The translations under genes and the position numbers were made by a program. From the NCBI GenBank assembly GCA_017430235.1, contig JAFRNH010000110.1, positions 1-40,441 of the forward strand: a stretch of DNA of 40,441 nt. Reading direction: 5' to 3'. This DNA comes from Paludibacteraceae bacterium. Lineage in GTDB: Bacteria > Bacteroidota > Bacteroidia > Bacteroidales > Paludibacteraceae. Of this stretch, positions 1 through 8,834 are shown one piece after another; positions within the stretch are counted from its first letter, which is position 1; each line of letters starts with the position of its first letter. Under the pieces are notes generated by a model. The model searched no databases. It was not told the DNA's origin and saw only the letters and a program-made list of their open reading frames with translations.

Positions 1-13
1 AAATAAAACGAAT

Positions 14-619
14 ATGAAACCACTTCGCATAGCAATATTAGCCCTTCAAGGCGCATTTGCAGAACATCAACAAATTCTACAAAAGATCGGCGTAGACTCC
101 CTCCTTGTTCGTAATTTAGCTGATTGGACTCCTGAAGAATTTGATGGCTTAATCATCCCTGGTGGTGAAAGCACCGCCATGCTCCGTATCATGAACGATG
201 AGCAATTGATGACGCCTGTTCGAAATGCCATCCAACAAGGATTGCCTGTTTTTGGCACTTGTGCAGGGATGATATTGCTTGCAAAAGAGGTGGACAACGA
301 GACACGTGAGCGTCTTGCTACCATGGACATTCGCGTGCATCGTAATGCTTATGGACGTCAGATGGGTAGTTTCTATACCGAACACGATGTGAACGGTATC
401 GGAACGATCCCTATGACTTTCATACGTGCCCCTTACATAGAAAAAACACTTCAACAAAGTCCGTCAAATACCGAACCCGTCGAAGTGCTTTCCGTTTTAG
501 ACAATCACATTATTGCTGCACGTCAGGGAAATCAGCTGGTCTGCTCATTTCATCCTGAGTTGAATGAAGATCTACGCTTTCATAAATATTTCATTTCCAT
601 CGTACAACAAAGTAAGTAA
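14..619 (+). CDS. pdxT: Pyridoxal 5'-phosphate synthase glutaminase subunit PdxT
   Basis: PdxT hydrolyses glutamine and channels the ammonia to PdxS, which builds pyridoxal 5'-phosphate from ribose 5-phosphate and glyceraldehyde 3-phosphate in the cytoplasm. The 201-residue product has the class-I glutaminase layout of the family. It starts with IAILALQGAFAEH, carries the GGEST block near residue 50, the nucleophile cysteine in FGTCAGMI near residue 83, and the His/Glu pair in SFHPEL near residue 180. Length is normal for PdxT. The ATG lies 13 bases into the window, so its usual partner pdxS would be expected just upstream, outside the window. The gene converges on the CotH protein gene with only 12 bases between the stop codons. 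Confidence 0.95.
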   Translation: MKPLRIAILALQGAFAEHQQILQKIGVDSLLVRNLADWTPEEFDGLIIPGGESTAMLRIMNDEQLMTPVRNAIQQGLPVFGTCAGMILLAKEVDNETRERLATMDIRVHRNAYGRQMGSFYTEHDVNGIGTIPMTFIRAPYIEKTLQQSPSNTEPVEVLSVLDNHIIAARQGNQLVCSFHPELNEDLRFHKYFISIVQQSK

Positions 620-631
620 TAGATCATCTTA

Positions 632-3600
632 TTACCGTTGTTTAATGAATTGCTGATAATAGACACCCTCAGCGGTCTCTATTTTTAGCATATAGATACC
701 AGGGATATAGTCGCGCACATCCATCTGGTTGTCTTGCATACTACTTCTCATCACCATACCATGCATGTCATAGCAAGTGCAATTCAAAATCTTCTCACTG
801 CAAACAACCTTGATAAAGTCTTTGGCTGGATTTGGATAAACCACAATCGCATTCTCATTTTTCAACTCCTCAACACCAGACTTATCACATCCCGAACCAT
901 TCTTATCGTTTGGTGTAGCCGATAATGTGTTTCCATCATCGCAATAAGAGAAGATAACCCAATCATCTCCATTATCCGTACTTCTTCCATACGACTCATT
1001 GGTTGCCAATTTGCCATATTGTACACAATCCAATAGTTCGCCATCTGGTGTCAACAAACAGATTTGTGATGTATTATCTACATCCAATTTGAAATCCAAA
1101 TAGTTGCTTCCATATCGACTGTCACCCTTTGCCCACAAAAGCAAACGCTCTCCTGGTTTCACGGTTAAATCATCCGAACTATATGGCAATACGGACACCT
1201 GAGAGTTCTTACTATTACTCAATTGGAAACCAGAAAGATTGATGGCAGATGTTCCATAATTATACACCTCAATCCAATCAGGATATTTGGCATAATCATC
1301 TGCATTTTTCGAATTAGCATCACTACTTGGACAAACCTCATTGATAACCAATGCAGGAGTAACGTTTTGAGACTTCTCAAAGATCGCAGTGATTTGGGTT
1401 GCACCCTTCAATGAGCCTGACAGATAACCTGGCAAGTACATTGCTTGCTCACCCGATTTCTCCTTTATCTCAATATTTTTCTCTTCCGAGATCTCCCATC
1501 CGGAGAATATGTATCCTTCCGGTGCATACGCATTCACCTGCATGTCATAACCTGCAATATATTTACCATCGAACTTCACAAATGGTTCATCATTCAATGT
1601 AAACTTAGCACCTTCCACATTCGAATGGATGGAGAGTTCCACCGCCCCATCTCCATTTACGTATGTGTTTATATGACCATAGATGTACTCGGGACGAGCC
1701 AAAGCAAACGTACGCATATCCTTAGCCGCATTGGCTGCATCCGTGTTTTTGTAGGCACAATACTCTTCTTTAACCAATCCTGTGATACTATCAAACACGG
1801 CTTTGATACGTTCCTCTGATAGATGATCAGCAAGGTTAAGCAAGAACTTGGTGACAAACTTGCGTTCAAACTGCTTATTCTTAGACAATGGTTTAAAAAT
1901 ATTCACCATCCAATCATGTTTGTTAGCCCACGATGTCTTTCCTTCTCCCTGACACCATTGGATCATATTTCGACTGCTGCTTCCACTCCAATCCGAACAT
2001 ATTTTGAATCCAAAGTCCAAATCAAATAATATCCATCGGAACAATCCGCCATTCTTCTCTCTCCATATCTTCGTGTTATTGCCTGGCCAATCGGTATTGG
2101 CTACAAACTGTTGTATGATTTGGTAGTCGATATACTCATCCATATCCATACGAGAAGCAGCCCCTTTGTAAAAATCTTCACTGTTCACATCCGTATGGTT
2201 CAGATACTCCACCAACTCGTTGTATGCATCCATATCCCCTTCCGTTGCTTTGATACCCAACTGATCAGAGACACGAATCATATCAATCTCATCATCATCC
2301 AATCCATAGTTGGCCTTCACATAGTCAGAAGTGGTACGCTCATGCAATCCCATCATTCCAACATACTTTCCATTCAAATAGTATGCTACCGGTTGATAGG
2401 CCTGATAGTCGATGTTCATACCAATGGCAAACGTCTGCATCAAACCGTCACGGAAAGGCACGCAACTATAACCACTACCTCCATTTCTCAAGTGAAGTGC
2501 CTGATGTATCATATCAGGTTTCGAAACAAAGAAATGATAATCAAAATGGTCGACACCCGTCTTTTTAGAAGATTTTAGAGAAATGGATTTGATGGATTCC
2601 AATCGTGAACAACCTCCGACAATTTCCGATTCTACTTCTTGTGAAACCACCTGACGTCCATCTACAATATATTCAAAATTCAACGGACGTTTCCAATCAC
2701 GATTGGCATTGGAAACCGTTCTCTGACAATCCTTCTCGCCCGACACACCGTTCTTTCCCGTCACAAACATACCCAACATTGGGTCATCATAATAAAGTTC
2801 ATCAATCGTAACCGAAACAATCGGTACGGTATATCCTCCACAGCCCTCATGCTTACTATCACTAAAGATATATGAAGCGGTCGCTATCTTACTAGACAAC
2901 ATACCCGAATGAATTGCCACAGCACGAATGTTCGCATTCTGACTCACATTTATCGCATCACTATAAAGTATTCCATTCGTCTCCGAAGGTTCCGTACCAT
3001 CCAACGTATAGTAGATCAAAGCACCTGAGGTGGCACATGATAAGGTGACCTCCGTTGGCGACTGAAGTAGTCCGGGTTGTTGATTAAACGTAGGTGCCTG
3101 ACATCTGTTGCTTGTAGTTAAATCTGACACAACAAATGTATTTTCTTCATACGGAGAGGGTTGCATATATCCCTCCGTATCTCCATAACGTCCAAATGAA
3201 ACGTGCGAATCCGTAAAACCATAGGCTATCGAATCGATCAACTCGCCATCGTATGACAAGGTGAGATATCCTCCATCCGTATCCAGTTTATAAGGTGCAT
3301 GATTGTTGGTGGATGATTCATCCGCCCATAGAATAGACAAATCAGAGCCTTTCAACAAAACAGTGTTGTCGATGGTCCACACCCACTTCTCTTTATACTT
3401 GTTTTTAGAGGTTAATTTATAATGCGTCAAGACACAATGTTTCAAATCAACCTGATAGGAAGCCCCATTCTTAAACTCTATATAACCAGAGAAATTATAA
3501 TTATCCGTATTCACATAGGTGGACATGTTGCAAGGCATCACCTCACTGAAACGCACCTTACTGAAATACTCCTTTGGATCCAATTTAGAGATATAATTAT

Positions 3601-4120
3601 CCTTGTAAGAATCAGAACAACGTCTGCATCGATGAAGTGTATAACCATCCTCATCGATCGTCGGGTCATGAACGATTGTTTCATAATCATGTCCCAAAGC
3701 CTCAATTTCCTCCGTATAAGAGTATTGACAAATTTTACAAACGTGCTTTTTAGAACCCTTCTCGGTACAGGTGGCAGCGATGGTCTCCTCTTGATATTGA
3801 TGTTGCTGAGGGGCAAACGTCTCACTGGTTTTATCTCCACATCGTGAACATGTATGGTTAATGACACCCCCTTCTTCACAATTCGACACCACATATTCAC
3901 TGTTATAATCATGTCCTACAGGAGCAACTGTCACTGTGTAAGTAGAATCACACTTCCTACACTTATAAGTTTCATATCCTTCTGATTCACAGTAGGTCAC
4001 CGAACCTTCCATACGGAACTCATGACGACATTCCTTACCAGGTTCCTCTGGTCCTGGAGGTGCCGAAAAAACAGACATTGTAAAACACAATGACAGAATA
4101 AAGATCAATCTGGTTTTCAT
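632..4120 (-). CDS. T9SS-sorted surface protein with Cys/His repeats, lamin-tail domains, chitobiase-C-like domain and CotH kinase domain
   Basis: This is a large exported protein of 1162 residues. I chose the internal ATG at 4120, not the one at 4150, because MKTRLIFILSLCFTMSVFSA is a clean signal peptide. Domains in order: about four 40-residue repeats with CxxC pairs and conserved His (GHDY, roughly residues 30-170); a lamin-tail-like beta domain starting VRFSEVMP; a chitobiase/hexosaminidase C-terminal-like domain with YYTLDGTEPS; a CotH kinase-like region with FDLDFGF as the likely metal-binding motif; a linker resembling bacterial surface repeats (GYIFSGWE); a second lamin-tail domain starting VINEVCPSS; and a C-terminal T9SS type-A sorting domain (VYPNPAKDF, ending in FIKQR). 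CotH proteins can be atypical protein kinases, but whether this one is active is unknown. A minus-strand TAAATTTG element lies upstream. The substrate is unknown. Confidence 0.85.
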   Translation of the reverse strand: MKTRLIFILSLCFTMSVFSAPPGPEEPGKECRHEFRMEGSVTYCESEGYETYKCRKCDSTYTVTVAPVGHDYNSEYVVSNCEEGGVINHTCSRCGDKTSETFAPQQHQYQEETIAATCTEKGSKKHVCKICQYSYTEEIEALGHDYETIVHDPTIDEDGYTLHRCRRCSDSYKDNYISKLDPKEYFSKVRFSEVMPCNMSTYVNTDNYNFSGYIEFKNGASYQVDLKHCVLTHYKLTSKNKYKEKWVWTIDNTVLLKGSDLSILWADESSTNNHAPYKLDTDGGYLTLSYDGELIDSIAYGFTDSHVSFGRYGDTEGYMQPSPYEENTFVVSDLTTSNRCQAPTFNQQPGLLQSPTEVTLSCATSGALIYYTLDGTEPSETNGILYSDAINVSQNANIRAVAIHSGMLSSKIATASYIFSDSKHEGCGGYTVPIVSVTIDELYYDDPMLGMFVTGKNGVSGEKDCQRTVSNANRDWKRPLNFEYIVDGRQVVSQEVESEIVGGCSRLESIKSISLKSSKKTGVDHFDYHFFVSKPDMIHQALHLRNGGSGYSCVPFRDGLMQTFAIGMNIDYQAYQPVAYYLNGKYVGMMGLHERTTSDYVKANYGLDDDEIDMIRVSDQLGIKATEGDMDAYNELVEYLNHTDVNSEDFYKGAASRMDMDEYIDYQIIQQFVANTDWPGNNTKIWREKNGGLFRWILFDLDFGFKICSDWSGSSSRNMIQWCQGEGKTSWANKHDWMVNIFKPLSKNKQFERKFVTKFLLNLADHLSEERIKAVFDSITGLVKEEYCAYKNTDAANAAKDMRTFALARPEYIYGHINTYVNGDGAVELSIHSNVEGAKFTLNDEPFVKFDGKYIAGYDMQVNAYAPEGYIFSGWEISEEKNIEIKEKSGEQAMYLPGYLSGSLKGATQITAIFEKSQNVTPALVINEVCPSSDANSKNADDYAKYPDWIEVYNYGTSAINLSGFQLSNSKNSQVSVLPYSSDDLTVKPGERLLLWAKGDSRYGSNYLDFKLDVDNTSQICLLTPDGELLDCVQYGKLATNESYGRSTDNGDDWVIFSYCDDGNTLSATPNDKNGSGCDKSGVEELKNENAIVVYPNPAKDFIKVVCSEKILNCTCYDMHGMVMRSSMQDNQMDVRDYIPGIYMLKIETAEGVYYQQFIKQR

Positions 4121-4265
4121 CGTAAAATGATTAATACACCTATTATACAACTAAGGGATTTTCATTCCCATTTAACTATTTATTCACTAAAAAACTCCTC
4201 AGTACAGCTTTATATTTATACTTTCACCTATACTATATCCATCATCATAAACATCAATCAGAGAG

Positions 4266-4273
4266 CAAATTTA
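4266..4273 (-). promoter_or_regulatory. Candidate Bacteroidota -7 element for the CotH protein gene
   Basis: The minus strand reads TAAATTTG, matching the Bacteroidota TAnnTTTG -7 consensus. It sits about 146 bases upstream of the chosen ATG, implying a long leader. No good -33 TTTG is visible at the right spacing, so this is tentative. Confidence 0.4.
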
Positions 4274-4337
4274 CACATTATTTTTATATGACATTCTTTT
4301 TTTCAATGAACAACATTATTTTTTCAACTTTTGAAAA

Positions 4338-4955
4338 TCACTTCATGTAATTGTCTCCCAGATAGTCTATCATAGACTCCTCCCAATCAACATCATTCGT
4401 TTTATCAATAAAGTCACTGATATACCAATTTCCCCGTTCTTTTTTCAACTCGAGGACAATAGGTCTGTAAGGAGATGTCTCGAATATTCTAAGGGAGAGA
4501 GAGACGACCGCTTCTGTTTCAGTCAGATTCTGTACAGTAATATCTTTGTGAGTGATTTTATCAAAATCCTGTCCCATGACCCAATAATCAGCATCAAAAA
4601 AGCCGATTCCATCGACTTCTTTATCCATTTCATAAATCGCCTCAACCTTTTCATTCCATGAATTGCTACAAAACAGAGAGTCTAGTTTTGCTCTATTCAT
4701 AATGTTCGAACCATAGGCCTTTTCCATGTAACAGTAAATAGAATCCACTCGGTCTATGACACGTTTCTTTTCATCTATCACTTGTTCTGTTGAGACTTGC
4801 TCAGTTGAAGTCTCCGTCTGACTGACGGCAGTTGTATCATGACTTGGTGATTCATTGCCATTTGGTTTAGGAATTATTCTCACATTATCTGTACAACCCA
4901 TCATTCCCAACAAAATGCCACCCAATAAAATACAACTGACTACCTTTTTTCTCAT
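4338..4955 (-). CDS. Lipoprotein of unknown function
   Basis: This 205-residue product begins MRKKVVSCILLGGILLGMMGC, a lipoprotein signal with the lipobox ending at Cys21, so it should be membrane-anchored. A Ser/Thr/Glu-rich linker (about residues 30-60) follows. The C-terminal half, containing LDSLFCSNSWNEKV, WVMGQDFDKITHKDI and ELKKERGNWYISDF, looks like a small NTF2-like alpha+beta domain of the kind found in DUF3828-type lipoproteins. That assignment is from pattern memory only. The gene stands alone: the CotH gene lies downstream on the same strand after 217 bases without a gene. Function is unknown. Confidence 0.75.
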   Translation of the reverse strand: MRKKVVSCILLGGILLGMMGCTDNVRIIPKPNGNESPSHDTTAVSQTETSTEQVSTEQVIDEKKRVIDRVDSIYCYMEKAYGSNIMNRAKLDSLFCSNSWNEKVEAIYEMDKEVDGIGFFDADYWVMGQDFDKITHKDITVQNLTETEAVVSLSLRIFETSPYRPIVLELKKERGNWYISDFIDKTNDVDWEESMIDYLGDNYMK

Positions 4956-5094
4956 ATCCTCTTTGTTTTTTTTATAGTTGAATCAATCTTCCCTCTCCCT
5001 TCCGCGAATCGCATTCACTCTTCAAGAATGTCCTTCTCTCACTTCCGTTGATAAAATTTAAAATCTTGAAAAGGTACAAAAAAATCACCATTCG

Positions 5095-5196
5095 ACAAAA
5101 AAAAACCACAACTAACTCTTCACAGAGTGATTGTGGCTACTATTTTAAAGTATAAATGTTTCCTGAGAACGAAATTATTTCTTTTCCGTTTACGTT
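5095..5196 (-). ncRNA. Candidate small RNA or terminated leader, about 100 nt
   Basis: On the minus strand a TATATTTG -7 element (5206-5199) with a TTG about 18 bases upstream is followed about 60 bases later by a strong hairpin and an uninterrupted run of nine T. This encloses a transcript of about 100 nt with no ORF. The lipoprotein gene starts about 140 bases farther along, so the unit could be an independent small RNA or an attenuated leader of that gene. Promoter and terminator are seen in the sequence; the RNA itself is inference. I could not match it to a known Rfam family. Confidence 0.4.
5097..5136 (-). terminator. Intrinsic terminator on the minus strand
   Basis: Outer arms CCACAA/TTGTGG and inner arms TCACTCT/AGAGTTA (one mismatch, one bulged G) enclose a GTGA loop between 5106 and 5136. 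On the minus strand the hairpin runs directly into nine T residues (5105-5097). Confidence 0.7.
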
Positions 5197-5198
5197 GG

Positions 5199-5206
5199 CA
5201 AATATA
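5199..5206 (-). promoter_or_regulatory. Candidate -7 promoter element for the small RNA or lipoprotein leader
   Basis: The minus strand reads TATATTTG, a full match to TAnnTTTG. A TTG lies at 5227-5225, about 18 bases upstream, close to the usual -33 spacing. Confidence 0.55.
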
Positions 5207-5386
5207 AAGGGTTTTAGCATGTAGCAACGGAGAATCACGTTACAAAAAGAGTGGAAATTTGTTTCAAATGCACGAAAACGAGGCTTTTTAGCTATTATAG
5301 AAGAGGAAATGTTACAAACGTCTGTCCTAACAATTAAATATCTTTTTTAATTCCACACACCGAATATTTCAGCAAAAATTTCGTTA

Positions 5387-5394
5387 TCTTTGTA
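5387..5394 (+). promoter_or_regulatory. -7 promoter element of the rdgB operon
   Basis: TATCTTTG matches the Bacteroidota -7 consensus TAnnTTTG and lies 18 bases before the rdgB ATG. This gives a short leader. It is the only convincing promoter for the long gene train that follows. Confidence 0.65.
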
Positions 5395-5412
5395 GAATAA
5401 TATAATAGCAAA

Positions 5413-5994
5413 ATGAAAGATTTAGTTCTTGCCACAAACAATCCCCATAAAGTGGATGAGATAAAAAGTAAGTTGGGTAACTCTTTATCCATAAAGACGC
5501 TTAACGAATTGGGGTTTTACGATGACATACCAGAGACTGCAGGCACGTTGCAGGGCAATGCTAGTCAGAAGGCTCATTTCCTATACGACAAATTTGGTTG
5601 CAACTGTTTTGCAGACGACACAGGTTTGGAAGTAGAGGCTTTAAATGGCGAACCTGGGGTCTACTCTGCCCGTTATGCAGGAGTTGACAAAGACTCTGAG
5701 GCAAATATGCAAAAGTTATTGAAGAATCTATCAGGGAAAGAGAATCGGAATGCGCGCTTTCGCACTGTCATTTCTCTTATCTGGGAGGGAGAAGAACACT
5801 TCTTCGAAGGCATTGTTGAAGGGACAATTCTAACAGAAAAACATGGTTCTGAAGGATTTGGATATGATCCCATTTTCCAACCCAATGGATATTCGAAATC
5901 ATTTGCAGAACTCTCAATGGACGAAAAGAATGCGATCAGTCATCGAGGGAAAGCCGTTGAGAAATTATTACAATTTTTGAATAAAAACCTTTAA
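5413..5994 (+). CDS. rdgB: XTP/dITP pyrophosphatase (RdgB/HAM1 family)
   Basis: This cytoplasmic house-cleaning enzyme hydrolyses non-canonical purine nucleotides such as dITP and XTP to the monophosphate and pyrophosphate, keeping them out of DNA and RNA. The 193-residue protein has the family blocks in order: LATNNPHKVDEI at the N-terminus, FADDTGLEVEALNGEPGVYSAR around residue 68 with the metal-binding and substrate residues, EGFGYDPIF near residue 148, and SHRGKAVEKL near the end. The length is normal. It is the first gene of a tightly spaced plus-strand train, with 12 bases to the next ATG. Confidence 0.95.
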   Translation: MKDLVLATNNPHKVDEIKSKLGNSLSIKTLNELGFYDDIPETAGTLQGNASQKAHFLYDKFGCNCFADDTGLEVEALNGEPGVYSARYAGVDKDSEANMQKLLKNLSGKENRNARFRTVISLIWEGEEHFFEGIVEGTILTEKHGSEGFGYDPIFQPNGYSKSFAELSMDEKNAISHRGKAVEKLLQFLNKNL

Positions 5995-6006
5995 AATACG
6001 AACGCA

Positions 6007-8388
6007 ATGAAACTACTCAGATTATTCTTTCTTCCATTGCTTTTGGTAACTCTCTCTGCTTCATCGCAAGAGATTGGCTCATGGAAAACATTCTTCTCCT
6101 ACAATAAAGTGGACTTTATCACACAGTCCAAGGATCGAATCTATGCATTAGGTAATGGTGTGCTCTTCTCTGTTGACAAACAGTATGAGAACATTCAAAC
6201 ATACACGAAAGCTGATGGTTTGTCAGATTGTTACATCTCGAAGATTGCTTACAGCGAACAGTTAGACGCCCTCATCATTGGCTATGACAATAGTAACATT
6301 GATATCATCAAAAAAAATAAAGTCGTCAATATATCCGACTTTAAAAGAAAGGAAATCAATGACAAACAAATCAATAGCATCACCACCCATGACAAATACG
6401 CTTACCTTGCCTGCGGATTAGGAATCGTGGTCGTTGATATGAAAAGAAATGAAATTGCAGACATGTACATCATTGGTGACAATGGACAATATCTCGCAGT
6501 ATATCAAGTGGAGATCATCGACAATACCATCTATGCCTTGACACAAGAAGGATTGCGATGCGCAAACATCAAGGAATCTAACTTAGCCGATTATGCAAAA
6601 TGGAGTCGTGCCACCCTAACAAATGGGAAACTTCAAACAATTGCCAACGACGACTCCGTCTCTCTTAGCGCTATAAACCCAAAGGCAGACAAACAACTCC
6701 AAACAATTGCCAACTTTAACAACCAACTTATATTGGTCTACCAAGATTCCATAGCTGTAGTTCACGCTGATAAAACTACCGAGAATCTACAAAACATACA
6801 CGATTTCAAGAGCATCTCCACCTCATCCGATGCTATCGTCATCGCTGCGGGAGATTCCCTATTCAACTACGACAAATCACTGGAGCTAAAAGAGATTGTT
6901 TTCACAGATTACACTAAATATGCCATCTATACACCATCCACCAACTCCTATTGGGTGGCTCGCGCACAAGACTACGTAAACAGTCAATCTGAAATCTTCA
7001 ACCTCTTCAAATACAAATATGGTGTGTCGGCTGGCAAATTTGTTCCTAACGGACCTCTATCACATACGGTCGCATTCCTCAAATATGAGTATGGACAACT
7101 CATTACAGGTAGTGGTGGTCAGTTTGATATCCCAATATTAGACTATCCTGGTGTTGTCCAAATCATGGAAAACAATGAGTGGACCGTCATCACTGAATCT
7201 GACTTTGAACCAGGCGTTACCATACGCGAGAAATCAAGGTTCGTAGACGTTCTGGATGCTATAGTGGACCCTTCCGATCATAAACGAATTTACATAGCTT
7301 CATGGCGTTCTTTGTTCGAACTATACGACAAGAAACCTTACAAACACTATTGGACAGAGAACACAGCTCTGACCAATACCAGTAGCCGTATCCTAATTGA
7401 TGGTCTCTGTTTCGACAAAGACAACAATCTATGGATACCGAACCACCTATCTCCATCTGGACTAGTTGTAAAAAAAGCAGACGGTACTTGGCAAGCGTTC
7501 GACTATTCAGAAGTTAAAGACACTCGTTTCAAGGAGACATTCATCAGTAAAAATGGCCTTATGTGGATTATCCGTCCTCGTCCTAACAACGGAGCTGGTG
7601 TGGTCGTAATAGACCAAAACGGCACTCCGTTCGAACAAAGCGATGACAAGCACATTTACTACAGTTCATTCCAAGATGCGGACGGAAACACAGTCACTCC
7701 TAATGCCTTCCGATGCGTTACCGAAGATAAAAACAATGAGATATGGATCGGAACCAGCACAGGTCCGCTAATCGTCACTGACCAAAAGAAGATTTTTGAC
7801 AAAAACTTCACCATCAATCGTGTAAAAATCACGCGTGAAGACAATGCAAACTATGCGGATTACTTGCTAGGAAGCGACCAGATAAACGCTATCATCGTGG
7901 ATGGTGGCAATCGTAAATGGTTAGGTTCCTCCACTTCTGGTGTCTATCTCCTCTCTCCCGACGGAAAAGAGACCCTTCTTCACTTCACAACGGAAAACAG
8001 TCCGCTGACATCCAACACCGTCATCGACATGGCGATGAATCAGGAAACTGGCGAACTATATATTGCTACATCCAACGGACTCTTCTCATACATGACCAAT
8101 TCCTCAGAACCTGCAGAAGACTACTCTGGCGTCTATGCATATCCGAACCCTGTGACTCCAGACTTCGACGGAGAAATAGCAGTTAAAGGTCTGGTGGGAA
8201 ACAGCCTCGTTCGTATCTCTGATGTTGAAGGAAAGGTTATATACGAGGATTACTCAAACGGAGGAACATTCACCTGGAATGGCAAAAACCTCAAAAACAA
8301 ACGTGTGGCATCTGGTATCTATTACATATTTGCTGCACAAGAAGATGGTTCCATGAAGATGGTGACGAAAATAGCCTTTATCCATTAA
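6007..8388 (+). CDS. porZ: PorZ-like T9SS beta-propeller protein
   Basis: In Porphyromonas gingivalis PorZ is a surface component of the type IX secretion attachment complex that helps deliver anionic LPS to the PorU sortase. This 793-residue protein has the same plan. A signal peptide (MKLLRLFFLPLLLVTLSASS) is followed by QEIGSWKTFFSYN, then many propeller-blade repeats resembling the two-component regulator propeller family (IWIGTSTGPLIV, KWLGSSTSGVYLL, LYIATSNGLFSY). It ends in a C-terminal T9SS-like domain from about residue 705 (YAYPNPVTPDF to KIAFIH). Length is close to that of PorZ. The N-terminal blades and the single-copy housekeeping context favour PorZ over a hybrid two-component sensor, since no kinase follows. 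Two other proteins in the window carry T9SS sorting domains, so the host uses this pathway. Confidence 0.78.
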   Translation: MKLLRLFFLPLLLVTLSASSQEIGSWKTFFSYNKVDFITQSKDRIYALGNGVLFSVDKQYENIQTYTKADGLSDCYISKIAYSEQLDALIIGYDNSNIDIIKKNKVVNISDFKRKEINDKQINSITTHDKYAYLACGLGIVVVDMKRNEIADMYIIGDNGQYLAVYQVEIIDNTIYALTQEGLRCANIKESNLADYAKWSRATLTNGKLQTIANDDSVSLSAINPKADKQLQTIANFNNQLILVYQDSIAVVHADKTTENLQNIHDFKSISTSSDAIVIAAGDSLFNYDKSLELKEIVFTDYTKYAIYTPSTNSYWVARAQDYVNSQSEIFNLFKYKYGVSAGKFVPNGPLSHTVAFLKYEYGQLITGSGGQFDIPILDYPGVVQIMENNEWTVITESDFEPGVTIREKSRFVDVLDAIVDPSDHKRIYIASWRSLFELYDKKPYKHYWTENTALTNTSSRILIDGLCFDKDNNLWIPNHLSPSGLVVKKADGTWQAFDYSEVKDTRFKETFISKNGLMWIIRPRPNNGAGVVVIDQNGTPFEQSDDKHIYYSSFQDADGNTVTPNAFRCVTEDKNNEIWIGTSTGPLIVTDQKKIFDKNFTINRVKITREDNANYADYLLGSDQINAIIVDGGNRKWLGSSTSGVYLLSPDGKETLLHFTTENSPLTSNTVIDMAMNQETGELYIATSNGLFSYMTNSSEPAEDYSGVYAYPNPVTPDFDGEIAVKGLVGNSLVRISDVEGKVIYEDYSNGGTFTWNGKNLKNKRVASGIYYIFAAQEDGSMKMVTKIAFIH

Positions 8389-8414
8389 TAAACAGAATTT
8401 TATCAACAACCGTA

Positions 8415-8822
8415 ATGAAGATAGAAAACTTAGATTCCATTCATCAGACAGCAAAAGAATTCATTGCTGCCATGGGTGATAATAAAGTGTTTTTGTTCTA
8501 CGGCACCATGGGAGCAGGCAAAACCACATTCATACGTGCCATCTGCGAGGAACTAGGTGTCAAGGAGAGTATCAACAGCCCTACATTCGCCATCATCAAC
8601 GAATATAAGTCGGGCAACGGAGACCCTATCTTCCACTTCGATTTCTACAGAATCAACAAAGAAGAGGAAGCCTTCGACTTCGGTTATGAAGACTATTTCT
8701 ATAGCGGAAACCTCTGTTTCGTGGAATGGCCCGAAAAAATCATCAACCTTCTTCCTGATGATGCCGTTAAAGTCTCCATACAAGAACTTCCCGACGGCTC
8801 CAGAGAAGTTGTCATTGAATAA
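8415..8822 (+). CDS. tsaE: tRNA threonylcarbamoyladenosine biosynthesis ATPase TsaE
   Basis: TsaE is the ATPase that works with TsaB and TsaD to install t6A at position 37 of ANN-decoding tRNAs. The 135-residue protein has a Walker A loop, GTMGAGKTTF (residues 30-39), the conserved SPTFAIINEY block near residue 55, HFDFYRI near residue 75 (family HxDxYR) and FVEWPEKI near residue 105. The length is slightly below that of E. coli TsaE but typical of the family. It lies 26 bases after the PorZ-like gene and 12 bases before the glycosyltransferase ATG, and is presumably co-transcribed with both. Confidence 0.93.
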   Translation: MKIENLDSIHQTAKEFIAAMGDNKVFLFYGTMGAGKTTFIRAICEELGVKESINSPTFAIINEYKSGNGDPIFHFDFYRINKEEEAFDFGYEDYFYSGNLCFVEWPEKIINLLPDDAVKVSIQELPDGSREVVIE

Positions 8823-8834
8823 CATACTTTGTAT

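Larger units (their letters stand above)
4956..5412. other. Intergenic region holding divergent promoter elements and a terminator hairpin
   Basis: This 457-base stretch separates the minus-strand lipoprotein gene from the plus-strand rdgB operon. It contains a minus-strand -7 element (5199-5206), a minus-strand intrinsic terminator (5097-5136) and the rdgB promoter (5387-5394), all listed separately. I see no protein-coding frame in it. Confidence 0.7.

Noticed and set aside
2111-2578. 155-codon plus-strand frame inside the CotH gene
   Set aside because: It is antisense to a gene with continuous recognisable domains and has no protein-like features of its own.
6007-8388. Hybrid two-component sensor starting with propeller repeats
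   Set aside because: There is no membrane segment, kinase or response regulator after the propeller; the C-terminus is a T9SS-type domain.
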